From Fidelibacterota bacterium (GTDB lineage: Bacteria > Fidelibacterota > UBA8477 > JABMPR01), in NCBI GenBank assembly GCA_018650795.1, contig JABIFG010000207.1:1-64000 (forward strand): a stretch of DNA of 64,000 nt, given 5' to 3'. The notes beneath the pieces are model-generated. The model saw nothing but the letters and a program-made list of their open reading frames with translations. It did not search any database and was not told the DNA's origin. This document shows, piece after piece, positions 46,336 through 54,768 of the stretch. Positions within the stretch are counted from its first letter, which is position 1. Every line of letters begins with the position of its first letter. A program made the position numbers and the translations under genes.

Positions 46336-47574
46336 ATGCAAAAACTATTTACCCTTTTACTCGTTGTACCTGTCATGTTTATGTGGAGTTGTGAGGACAC
46401 TAAAGATGAAGAAGAATTACCAGATCTAGCCCACGTCGGTTCTGCTGCCTGTGGTGATTGTCACACCGAAATTTATGCAGATTTTATTGATAGCGGCCAC
46501 CCTTACAAATTCAACATCGTTGATGGCGCTGCTCCAACCTACCCAAGTTTTGTTAACAACAGCCTGACCCTGCCTGCCAGTGAATCAGACTGGTCAAACA
46601 TTGCTGGTGTTATTGGTGGTTTTGGCTGGAAAGCTCGCTTTGTTGACATTACTGGTCACGTCCTTGGAACTGCTGAGAGTATTGTTCCTGGTACTGGTGC
46701 CAACCAACATAACTTCTTTGGTGATGGTGTTGGTGTTGATTGGGGATGGAATGATTATCACCCAAGTGATGTTAAAAAATACAACTATGGCTGTTTCAAA
46801 TGCCACACTACTGGTGGTTTTGAAACATCAAACCCAGATAGTTCATGGCTGAAGGTTCATCTCGATATAGATGCTCCAGAAACCATGGATTATTTCGCCT
46901 TTGGTGGAATCCAGTGTGAAGCCTGTCACGGTCAGGGAAGTCAACATGCAGTCGATGGCGACACGCAATATATCGAACGCGTAGTGACTAGCCGTCTCGA
47001 AGGTACCAAGGATGTAACTGATCTTTGTGGTGATTGTCATACACGCAACGCTGACAGATCAATTGCTGCTTCAAGCGGATTCACAAAACATCATGAACAA
47101 TATGATGAATACATCACTACCGATCATTACAATAATGGCCAAATGTCATGTATTGATTGTCATGATCCTCATAAACGTACCATTTGGAGTGGAGATTCTG
47201 TAATTCAGACTTGTGGATCTGATTGCCATGCCGACAAAACAACTATGAAGCACAATGCTGCAGCAAGTTGTAACAGTTGTCATATGCCATATTCATCCAA
47301 ATCTGGACAACAACGCGGTGCTTACACTGGCGATGTTAAATCTCACCTCTTTGCTATTAATACTGAAGCAGACTATGAGTTCTTTAACGATGATGGCGCC
47401 ACAGTAAGAAACGTTGATGGCAAAGCCATGCTCAGTCTGAAATATGCCTGCTATGGCTGTCACGTTGATGAAAATGGTCAAGGTGGATTTGCTACTGCAC
47501 CTGGCGACACAACACAGTATTCAATGAAGACTTTGCAAGTTCTATCTGACTATGCTGTAGGTATGCACGACTAA
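46336..47574 (+). CDS. Octahaem-type cytochrome c lipoprotein
   Basis: I start it at the ATG at 46336, five bases after AGGAGG (46326-46331); the longer frame has no ribosome site. It is 412 residues with a lipoprotein signal ending MFMWSC. There are seven CxxCH haem sites (CGDCH, CFKCH, CEACH, CGDCH, CIDCH, CNSCH, CYGCH) plus one CGSDCH of the CxxxCH type. It is probably an electron carrier or terminal reductase on the periplasmic face or outer membrane. A strong terminator follows. A two-component system and a second multihaem cytochrome lie downstream, suggesting one respiratory module. The substrate is unknown. Confidence 0.85.
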   Translation: MQKLFTLLLVVPVMFMWSCEDTKDEEELPDLAHVGSAACGDCHTEIYADFIDSGHPYKFNIVDGAAPTYPSFVNNSLTLPASESDWSNIAGVIGGFGWKARFVDITGHVLGTAESIVPGTGANQHNFFGDGVGVDWGWNDYHPSDVKKYNYGCFKCHTTGGFETSNPDSSWLKVHLDIDAPETMDYFAFGGIQCEACHGQGSQHAVDGDTQYIERVVTSRLEGTKDVTDLCGDCHTRNADRSIAASSGFTKHHEQYDEYITTDHYNNGQMSCIDCHDPHKRTIWSGDSVIQTCGSDCHADKTTMKHNAAASCNSCHMPYSSKSGQQRGAYTGDVKSHLFAINTEADYEFFNDDGATVRNVDGKAMLSLKYACYGCHVDENGQGGFATAPGDTTQYSMKTLQVLSDYAVGMHD

Positions 47575-47594
47575 AAAGATCTCCGATCAAGAAC

Positions 47595-47624
47595 AAAGGG
47601 GAGGCTCGTCCTCCCCTTTTTTTT
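47595..47624 (+). terminator. Intrinsic terminator after cytochrome gene
   Basis: Stem AAAGGGGAGG/CCTCCCCTTT with loop CTCGT, followed by a T-rich run to about 47624, 20 bases beyond the stop codon. Confidence 0.93.
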
Positions 47625-47665
47625 ATTTGATAATGTTTTCCGAGCCGGTTGAAAGTTAAGTTGCC

Positions 47666-48343
47666 ATGATGAAAATTCTACTTGTTGAAGATGAAAAAAG
47701 ATTAGCCCAACATCTTGGAACTCTCTTGCGAGAGAATAAATATAGCGTGACAACCGCCTATGATGGTAAGAGTGCCTGGGAGATAGTCACCACGGATGCG
47801 TTTGATGCTATCATACTCGATTGGCTACTTCCTGAGATATCTGGTGTTGAAATCTGTGAACGCCTCCGGCAAAAAGGTGATAAAACACCTATCCTATTTT
47901 TGACTGCTCAGTCTGCTATACATCACCGAATCAAAGGATTTGAATCCGGAGCAGATGACTATCTGACCAAACCCTTCAATTCAGAGGAATTGCTAATCAG
48001 ATTGGCAAGCCTAATTAGACGTAGCCACCAACCCCCTATTTCAATCTTTGATTCAAAAGGCTTCACCTTCGATGCTACCAAACACTATGTCTATTATGAT
48101 GGAAAATCCACCGAGTTATCACAGAAAGAATCAGCCATCCTAAATTTGCTCTTTCAACATCCTGGCGATGTTATCTCTCGAAAAACCTTTTTACAGGAAA
48201 TCTGGGGGTATGATTTTGACCCCAAGACCAATACACTTGAAGTGTACATTCGCATGTTACGAACCAAGCTGGACCAGCTCAGCTCCATGAAGCTGATATA
48301 TACCAAACGGGGCGAAGGTTATTACATAGAGAATGAAGCCTAG
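47666..48343 (+). CDS. OmpR-family response regulator
   Basis: 225 residues. The receiver domain has acidic EDE at 8-10, phosphoacceptor Asp52 in IILDWLLPE, Thr in FLTAQ and Lys in YLTKPFN. The C-terminal winged helix (about 130-222) contains LSQKESAILNLLFQHPGDVISR, LEVYIRMLRTKLDQ and YTKRGEGYYIE. It controls promoters with sigma-70-type polymerase. It overlaps the kinase gene by 11 bases. The likely targets are the flanking cytochrome genes, by position only. Confidence 0.93.
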   Translation: MMKILLVEDEKRLAQHLGTLLRENKYSVTTAYDGKSAWEIVTTDAFDAIILDWLLPEISGVEICERLRQKGDKTPILFLTAQSAIHHRIKGFESGADDYLTKPFNSEELLIRLASLIRRSHQPPISIFDSKGFTFDATKHYVYYDGKSTELSQKESAILNLLFQHPGDVISRKTFLQEIWGYDFDPKTNTLEVYIRMLRTKLDQLSSMKLIYTKRGEGYYIENEA

Positions 48344-49733
48344 GCTCCCTAACCTATCCATTAGATTTAAGATTATTTTTGCCCAGGCTGCCAGCCTGGC
48401 TGGGATTCTCCTTCTATTTACATTTATTTTGTCCATCCTACTGGATCAAGTATTGAATATGAACCTGGATAAATTCCTGCATATGCAATCTGATAATTTT
48501 CAAGCTACGATTACAGTTCAGAATGACCGTATTTCGTTTCATGATTTACATAGCAATTTTGAACATTCTGGAGCGGCTGATGATGACATTCCATTTTTTG
48601 TGCAATTCATCAATAACCAGGGCAGAACGATTATGCTCTCTGGTAATCTGGAAGGTCGACGACTTTACCACGGTGAGAACCTCCCATCCCGGGAAACTGT
48701 AGAGACCGTATTCTTTTTTGATAAACCATCAAGACGCTTGATCACACCTGTTCATATTCATCAACAACACCTGGGATGGCTCATCGTAACCATTCCCTTT
48801 AAATATCTCGATGATTTTAAAGACTATAAAAATAAAATTCTTATCGTCACCGGCAGTGTCGGGATTTTACTCTTCATCCTTTTGAGTATTCTTTTTGTAA
48901 AACTCGCCTTGAGACCTGTAAAGCAGTTAGCAAAAAGTGCAGAAGTACTGGCTGAACAATCTGAGATTAGCGCCCTGCCTGATATTGAAAGCAGGGATGA
49001 GATCGGTGATCTTACAAAGACCTTAAATAATCTCTTGCGTAAGGTAGGGCAATCCATGGAGACTCTGGAGCTATTTGCTGCAAACGTTTCCCATGAGTTG
49101 AAAACACCTCTGGCAATCATGCATTCTGAGATTTCTTTACTTCAGAAAAAAAGTGACTCTGCACAACAATATTCCCTGGACCTATTGAGTGAGGAAGTTG
49201 ATAGGATGCAGACCCTCATCGAGAACTTACTAGTTATCAGTAATTCTCAACGGCCCTATAAACTTTTACCCTCAGACATCTGGTTACAGGATTTTATCAG
49301 TGATGAGTCAGGTAGAATCCAGCGAATTTTTCGCAACAATAACGTGCATTTTGATTTTTCGAAAGTTGAATCCACCAAAGTCCATTCAGACATCTATTTG
49401 CTTCAGTTGGTGTTCGACAATCTCGTCCGAAACGCAGTACTCTATTCACCTGATAACTCAACCATATCCATATCGACTACAGCTGATGAGTCAGGTGTAT
49501 CCATTCATGTTTGTGATACGGGACCTGGCATAGCGGAGGCTGAGCTTAAGAAGATTCTTGAACCATTCGTCCGTGGAGAATCAACCATTCACCAGGCCAT
49601 GACGGGTAGCGGGTTGGGCTTATCTATTTCTACGTGGGCTATTGCGCTGTTAAAAGGTTCCCTCAAACTGGAGAATATCACACCTCATGGACTGCGAGCT
49701 TCAATTACCCTACCAAAGAATTCTCAGGATTAG
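48333..49733 (+). CDS. Sensor histidine kinase of the OmpR-type pair
   Basis: 466 residues: membrane helix 1 at about 14-38, periplasmic sensor domain at about 40-165, helix 2 at about 168-192, HAMP at about 190-245, H box with His254 in NVSHELKTPLA, N box FDNLVRNAVLYS, G1 CDTGPGI and G2 GSGLGLSIS. All motifs of a working kinase are present, in contrast to the kinase at 21920-23398. The start overlaps the regulator gene by 11 bases, and its stop overlaps the convergent cytochrome gene by four. The signal sensed is unknown. Confidence 0.92.
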   Translation: MKPRLPNLSIRFKIIFAQAASLAGILLLFTFILSILLDQVLNMNLDKFLHMQSDNFQATITVQNDRISFHDLHSNFEHSGAADDDIPFFVQFINNQGRTIMLSGNLEGRRLYHGENLPSRETVETVFFFDKPSRRLITPVHIHQQHLGWLIVTIPFKYLDDFKDYKNKILIVTGSVGILLFILLSILFVKLALRPVKQLAKSAEVLAEQSEISALPDIESRDEIGDLTKTLNNLLRKVGQSMETLELFAANVSHELKTPLAIMHSEISLLQKKSDSAQQYSLDLLSEEVDRMQTLIENLLVISNSQRPYKLLPSDIWLQDFISDESGRIQRIFRNNNVHFDFSKVESTKVHSDIYLLQLVFDNLVRNAVLYSPDNSTISISTTADESGVSIHVCDTGPGIAEAELKKILEPFVRGESTIHQAMTGSGLGLSISTWAIALLKGSLKLENITPHGLRASITLPKNSQD

Positions 49734-51256
49734 AAGTTTTTCAAATACTCTTCCCTGAAGTAAGTATTTTTGTGCTCCTCAAAGGATCGAAATTCCTGAT
49801 CCAGCAGGTATTGCAGGGGATTTTCTTCACCGAGTGACAGAATAGAATGACACAGTGTACACTCATCAGAAATGGCCACACCTGCTTCATCAACTAGATG
49901 CCGATTATGACATCTGAAGCAACCATCACTTTGCTCATGTTGCATAAAATTATGACACGAAAAACAGCCGAATTCTACACGATGACCAAGGTGATTCGGA
50001 TAAGTCCCCCAATCAATCTTCATGGCAGGATGAATATTGCGATCGTATATGGCTTTTACTGCCTCTATGGACCCAGTGAGCGATAGGAAATCAGTTTCGG
50101 GATACTCAATAGCATAATAGGATTCGAGTCTGTCCTCAATTGTTGAGAGTCCTGTTGCCTTATCGTCATAATGAGTGATAATTGCTGCCATCGCCTCACG
50201 CTTGATGTAGGGAATATCTGGGTCGATATCTCCCCTGGCCATCGCACGATCCAGTGCAGCATCAGGTTGCTCATAGATATGCGTAGCTCGGTTGTGACAA
50301 TCCACGCAATCCATCACTCGAGGTTCCGTATGCTCATATGTGGAATCAGCTAAATGTTGGTTAATATATCTTTTAAACTCTCCATTAGGCTGTTTGACCT
50401 CGACCCAGATCATATCCTCGCGTTGATCATCAACCGAGCTATAACGGACTTCATTGTTTTCAGCAATATGCCAATGAATCCCTGATCCAACTCCATTGAT
50501 CGCATCAACCTTCAGATTAAGAGTGGTATACTGTTTTGTATTGGCTTCATCATCGCGATAACGCTCGATTTTAACCAGTTTTGATCCATAGTGTTTTTCC
50601 GGCCAGTGGCATTTCCCACAGGTCTCTGTTGCTGGTCTGAGATTGTGTATTGGAGTACCGATAGGTTTATCATAAAGATCAAACATAGCTGCTACTGCCT
50701 GCCAGGCACCGTTTACTTTTGCCGAGGCCAATGCTTTAACACCCTCCCCAATATGACAGTCTACGCAGGGAACTCTAGAATGTGGTGAGACCGAGTAGAC
50801 TTGCCATTCAGGGCCCATGATAGTATGACAGGCTGTCCCACAAAATTCTGATTCATCCATATAGTGCATAGCACTCGACCCAGCCGCGACGATAAAAAGG
50901 ACATTTACAATAGTCAGGATACCTACTACTGGAACAACCTTCTCCCAGAAGTTGCTCCCTCCCACTTCCCCATTATCCAGTTTTTCCAAAAACACATGAT
51001 GGAGGGTTCTCCCAGTTTCTTTTTTCTGTTTTCGCCAGGCAAAGGGCAAGAGGGCTAGTCCGATTACAAACAGAATCGGTATTAAAAAATAGGTGACAAT
51101 CCCGGTATAGGTGCTTCTAAACACGCCAATCAGGGACATACCCTCTAAAATGAAGAACGAAATAAAGGCTGTACTTGCTAATATGACCCCAATTTTACCA
51201 ATCCAATTCATGAACAACAATTGAATGAACATCAAATAGCGTTTAAAAAGGTCCAT
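49730..51256 (-). CDS. NapC/NirT-like multihaem cytochrome c with three membrane helices
   Basis: 508 residues. Membrane helices lie at about 19-40, 51-73 and 107-127. The haem domain starts with CGTACH (a CxxxCH site, Cys139-His144) and continues TIMGPEWQVYSVSPHSRVPCVDCH, as in NapC/NirT quinol oxidases. It also has CGKCH, CVDCH, CFSCH, CFRCH and CTLCH, making six normal sites plus one CxxxCH. It probably takes electrons from menaquinol and passes them to a periplasmic multihaem partner, perhaps the lipoprotein at 46336. The three helices and seven haems exceed the usual one-helix, four-haem NapC. Confidence 0.85.
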   Translation of the reverse strand: MDLFKRYLMFIQLLFMNWIGKIGVILASTAFISFFILEGMSLIGVFRSTYTGIVTYFLIPILFVIGLALLPFAWRKQKKETGRTLHHVFLEKLDNGEVGGSNFWEKVVPVVGILTIVNVLFIVAAGSSAMHYMDESEFCGTACHTIMGPEWQVYSVSPHSRVPCVDCHIGEGVKALASAKVNGAWQAVAAMFDLYDKPIGTPIHNLRPATETCGKCHWPEKHYGSKLVKIERYRDDEANTKQYTTLNLKVDAINGVGSGIHWHIAENNEVRYSSVDDQREDMIWVEVKQPNGEFKRYINQHLADSTYEHTEPRVMDCVDCHNRATHIYEQPDAALDRAMARGDIDPDIPYIKREAMAAIITHYDDKATGLSTIEDRLESYYAIEYPETDFLSLTGSIEAVKAIYDRNIHPAMKIDWGTYPNHLGHRVEFGCFSCHNFMQHEQSDGCFRCHNRHLVDEAGVAISDECTLCHSILSLGEENPLQYLLDQEFRSFEEHKNTYFREEYLKNF

Positions 51257-51454
51257 GTAGAATCTCCATGCTGGTAATTAATTGGTGATGAAAGTTAAGC
51301 TGACAGCCTGCATTAGCAATTGCTTCTGCCAGCATTAAATAATATTAATACTTTATCTAATCATGCAGTTTGAATACATTATCATTTATTGAATTCTCAC
51401 TATCAAACCTTATTTTAAAACTCTAGTATTTGATCAATCAAGGAAGGGCTTAGG

Positions 51455-52699
51455 ATGAAATTCAGCTATGGACGTTTATTGCTTCTTGGGTTTGGGTTTA
51501 TGGGTACAACCATATTATGGGGTATCTATAATGCCTATGTCCCCATCTTCCTCCAGGCTGGTCGAGAGGGCTTTGCCACTACATCCGGCGTGAATGGTTT
51601 TGGCATGAGTGCCACTGCAACCGGATTTGTTATGACTCTGGACAACATTGCTGCTCTCTTTATTCTTCCTTTTATTGGTGCCTGGTCTGATCGAATCAGA
51701 ACTAAAATGGGTAGACGTAAACCGTTCATCGCAATGGGTGCTCCATTGGCCTTTATCGGGTTTATTGGTATACCCATGATGCTGAATGTTTCTCTGATTC
51801 CATTTATGATTGCCATATTTGTGACCCTCTTTTTCATGGATGTATTCAGGACGCCAGTTATATCCCTCATGCCAGACATCACCCCGTCTCCCCAACGTTC
51901 TCAAGCTAATGGAATTATTAATCTCATGGGTGGTGTAGGTGCGGTGCTGGCCTTTGTAGTTGGTGGGATTCTGTTCAAGGTTTCTGTAGGCGCTCCTTTC
52001 TATTTTGGTGGTATCATCATGCTCATCGGAGCAGCCGTTGTACTTTACTTTGTGAAAGAGCCTAAAGTTCCAGAACCCAAAGAGGAAGAGCCAGGTCTTC
52101 TGGACAGCTTCAAAACAGTCCTGGTCGATAAAGACAGATCGGCTTTGTTTTTACTCCTGGCCATATTCTTCTGGTTTCTGGGCTATGGAGCGCTGGAAGT
52201 TTTCTTCACCTCATTCGCCGTGAATCGATTCGGTGTGGATAGTGGAGTGGCAACGGGTCTGCTGGCTTTCTTCTCCCTCCCCATCGTCCTTTTCTCCCCC
52301 TTAAGTGGATATCTCGGAGCCAAATTTGGTAGAAAAATAATCATCATGGTGGGAATTGCTGGTTTTGCATTCCTGCTCTTTTGGGGATTTTCAATTCAAT
52401 CCTTATCCATGATTAAAATCATGCTCCCCCTGACTGGTGTCACCTGGTCGCTTATTCTTGTCAATTCACTCCCCATGGTGGTGGATATGGCTCCTCAAGA
52501 CCGTTTAGGGACATATACTGGCTTGTATTACCTCTCGTCTCAATCTTCGGCTATTGTGGGACCTATCATGGCTGGAAAAATTATTGAAATTTTCAATAAT
52601 AATTACGGGGTGGGTTTCATATATGGATCGATAACCCTGTTAATAGCATTATTCTTTATGTTACCAGTTAAACGGGGGGAAGCGCTTCCTGCCGAATAA
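51455..52699 (+). CDS. MFS transporter, SLC45/GPH-like sugar importer
   Basis: 414 residues, 12 helices. ALFILPFIGAWSDRIRTKMGRRKPFIAMGAP between helices 2 and 3 and the Asp-containing TPVISLMPDITPSPQRSQANGI segment match the sucrose-transporter-like (SLC45, GPH-related) branch. This group usually moves alpha- or beta-glucosides with protons. It has no insert, unlike the importer at 28399-30372. An AGG-containing stretch precedes the ATG. The acyltransferase gene starts one base after its stop, so they are co-transcribed. The substrate cannot be named. Confidence 0.85.
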   Translation: MKFSYGRLLLLGFGFMGTTILWGIYNAYVPIFLQAGREGFATTSGVNGFGMSATATGFVMTLDNIAALFILPFIGAWSDRIRTKMGRRKPFIAMGAPLAFIGFIGIPMMLNVSLIPFMIAIFVTLFFMDVFRTPVISLMPDITPSPQRSQANGIINLMGGVGAVLAFVVGGILFKVSVGAPFYFGGIIMLIGAAVVLYFVKEPKVPEPKEEEPGLLDSFKTVLVDKDRSALFLLLAIFFWFLGYGALEVFFTSFAVNRFGVDSGVATGLLAFFSLPIVLFSPLSGYLGAKFGRKIIIMVGIAGFAFLLFWGFSIQSLSMIKIMLPLTGVTWSLILVNSLPMVVDMAPQDRLGTYTGLYYLSSQSSAIVGPIMAGKIIEIFNNNYGVGFIYGSITLLIALFFMLPVKRGEALPAE

Positions 52700-52700
52700 T

Positions 52701-54092
52701 ATGCTCTACCACTTTTTAAAATATCTCTCAATTTTTATGGTGAATGTGTTTTTTAGACGCATTCATGTCGAGCATAAAGAGCGTGTGAGAAAAAAGGGAC
52801 CCGTCATCCTGGCGGCGAATCATCCCAACACCATGATGGATCCAATGTTAGTTGCCTTGCTCTGCGGTCGTAATCCCCATTTTCTAGGAAAAAGCACACT
52901 GTTTAATTCCGCTATTTCAAAACTCTTTTTTAGGTCAGTTCATGTATTACCCGTATATCGAAAACTGGATGCTGAGAATGAAATGGGTAAAAACGCACAG
53001 ATATTCGAGAAATGTTACCAATCTCTGGAAGAGGGAAATGCATTGGTCATCATGCCTGAAGGGATCAGTCAGATGGATGGTACCCTGCATGAAATCAAGA
53101 CCGGTACGGCCCGCATTGGTCTGGGTGCTGAGGTTCAAAATGCATTTAAATTGGGGGTTCAAATTGTTCCAGCAGGTATTAATTATTCCTCCCCTACGGA
53201 ATTTTTTAGTGATGTTCATTGTCGCTTTGGAAGGCCTATTGATCTAAGCGAATATCAGGATCTCTATGAAAAGGATGAGTACGAGGCGGTTTATGAAGTC
53301 ACTAAGCAAATACGTGATGCCCTGGAAAAACTCACTACAACTGTAGAAAGTTCGGAATCTGCCGGCGTCTTAAAAAATCTCAAGAAAATCTATAAAATGG
53401 AACTCGCGGTTGATCTCGGGTTGGATGATGATCTAAAGCAGCACGATTTTTCTATGACCAGAGGGATGGCAGACGCTATCAATTGGTATTCAACTGAACA
53501 TCCCGAATTATTCGCTCAAATGGATCGACGGATGAACCGATATTTGGCCAAAGTTGAGGGTCTTGAACTAAGAGATGAACTACTATCCACCGCTCACGGC
53601 CACAAGACCATAAGCAGACGTGCAATCGGTCTGTTGGGAGTGATCACGGGTTTCCCAATTTACATATGGGGGGTAGTGAACAATTTTCTGGCTTATCGCA
53701 CACCTCCCCTGGTGGTTAAATATCTTGGAACCTCCCTGGAATACTTATCGACAATTAAAATGCTGTCTGGCTTCGTAATTTTTGGGGTGTTTTACACCCT
53801 TCAAGCGCTGGCTGTCTATTTCCTGACCGGCTCAGGACTTTTGACAACCCTATACATTCTTAGTTTATTGCCAGCTGGTCGCTTTGCACTGTACTATCAT
53901 GACACCATGCAGAGATACCGTCAGCATATCCGTATATTCACCTTGTTCTTGAAACGAAAAACCTTGATGTATGAGATTATCCAGGAGCGTTTGACTTTGA
54001 TTACGGCAATTGATGAAGCAAAAGCGGAATACATGAATCGGCTGGAAGAAGAACCAGGCTCCAATGTCGGGGTGGATGACATTGGAGCCTGA
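52701..54092 (+). CDS. PlsC-like glycerolipid acyltransferase
   Basis: 463 residues. Acyltransferase block I is AANHPNTMMDP with His and Asp five residues apart, as in SCT1-like glycerol-phosphate acyltransferases; VMPEGISQ and GTARIGLGAE form the later substrate block. Residues about 330-430 contain three or four hydrophobic helices (YIWGVVNNFLAYRTPPLVVKY, IKMLSGFVIFGVFYTL). It should acylate glycerol-3-phosphate or lysophosphatidate in membrane lipid synthesis at the inner membrane. The link to the upstream transporter is positional only. Confidence 0.85.
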   Translation: MLYHFLKYLSIFMVNVFFRRIHVEHKERVRKKGPVILAANHPNTMMDPMLVALLCGRNPHFLGKSTLFNSAISKLFFRSVHVLPVYRKLDAENEMGKNAQIFEKCYQSLEEGNALVIMPEGISQMDGTLHEIKTGTARIGLGAEVQNAFKLGVQIVPAGINYSSPTEFFSDVHCRFGRPIDLSEYQDLYEKDEYEAVYEVTKQIRDALEKLTTTVESSESAGVLKNLKKIYKMELAVDLGLDDDLKQHDFSMTRGMADAINWYSTEHPELFAQMDRRMNRYLAKVEGLELRDELLSTAHGHKTISRRAIGLLGVITGFPIYIWGVVNNFLAYRTPPLVVKYLGTSLEYLSTIKMLSGFVIFGVFYTLQALAVYFLTGSGLLTTLYILSLLPAGRFALYYHDTMQRYRQHIRIFTLFLKRKTLMYEIIQERLTLITAIDEAKAEYMNRLEEEPGSNVGVDDIGA

Positions 54093-54173
54093 TTGCAGAT
54101 AAGCAGATTGTATCATACTTACGCTCGCATCAGCCATCCGTTCCAAACTCATTTAAATTAATTCCTCAAGGTC

Positions 54174-54202
54174 TTGACAGACCTTGTTGTCCCGATTATA
54201 TT
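54174..54202 (+). promoter_or_regulatory. Sigma-70-type promoter of tRNA-fMet
   Basis: TTGACA (54174-54179) and TATATT (54197-54202) are separated by 17 bases, close to consensus. Transcription would start near 54209, about 54 bases before the tRNA. The TTGACA is also the loop of an AAGGTC/GACCTT hairpin (54168-54185). Confidence 0.85.
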
Positions 54203-54224
54203 CAGCCCGCTTTCTACCGGGGCG

Positions 54225-54245
54225 TACCCTGAGCTTGTCGAAGGG
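54225..54245. repeat. Intergenic repeat element in tRNA-fMet leader
   Basis: TACCCTGAGCTTGTCGAAGG is an imperfect palindrome of a form that recurs between genes in many bacterial and metagenomic sequences. It sits in the transcribed leader ahead of tRNA-fMet. Confidence 0.55.
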
Positions 54246-54262
54246 GAAGACCGGTTAAACAT

Positions 54263-54336
<74 letters not shown>

Positions 54337-54357
54337 CTCAAGTAAGAACAACAACTT

Positions 54358-54384
54358 AAGCCACCTTTTTAGAGTGGCTTTTTT
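54358..54384 (+). terminator. Intrinsic terminator after tRNA-fMet
   Basis: Stem AAGCCAC/GTGGCTT with loop CTTTTTAGA, followed by a T run, 21 bases after the tRNA. Confidence 0.93.
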
Positions 54385-54768
54385 GTTTATAAGCGAGTCT
54401 TGGACAATTATCCTATCCTATTGTTTTATAAGTACTTATAATTCTTCTTTCCAGTGAGATCTTTGGAGAGGATAGCTGGAGCCCAATAATAGCCCCATTC
54501 TTAAGGCGGGTTAAGTACATTGATATTCAATAATTTAGGATGTGCTATATTGTGTTCTATTGTGTAGTTTTGTGTAGTGCTGCGTGACGACGGATGTCAC
54601 GTATACGTCACGCTGGGATTCGGTAATTTACAGCCGCGCCCCTCTCAGTTCGGTAGTCTCTGGGATTAATACTCTAGATTATGGTGACGGTTAAGTATCG
54701 ATTGGATCTACATAAGGTGATAACATGTCGATTTTGAGGCAATTATTCGACATGTTGTATACTGGGTA
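54385..54768. other. Island boundary region with phased repeats
   Basis: 384 bp without a gene between the tRNA-fMet terminator and the helicase stop. It contains TTGTGT at 54550, 54560 and 54570, exactly 10 bases apart, with a weaker TGTG copy at 54541; an 8-bp inverted repeat GCGTGACG/CGTCACGC at 54582-54589 and 54606-54613; and the hairpin at 54722-54756. Such clusters are typical of recombinase or excisionase binding regions. This role is inferred. Confidence 0.5.
54722..54756. repeat. 10-bp inverted repeat beyond the helicase gene
   Basis: Perfect arms AACATGTCGA and TCGACATGTT are separated by 15 bases, starting 13 bases beyond the helicase stop on the minus strand. There is no T tract on the minus strand, so it may be a Rho-assisted 3' hairpin or a protein-binding site. 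Confidence 0.75.

Noticed and set aside
54722-54756. 10-bp inverted repeat considered as a recombinase core site
   Set aside because: The 15-base spacer is longer than the 6-8 bases usual for tyrosine recombinase core sites; kept only as a hairpin.
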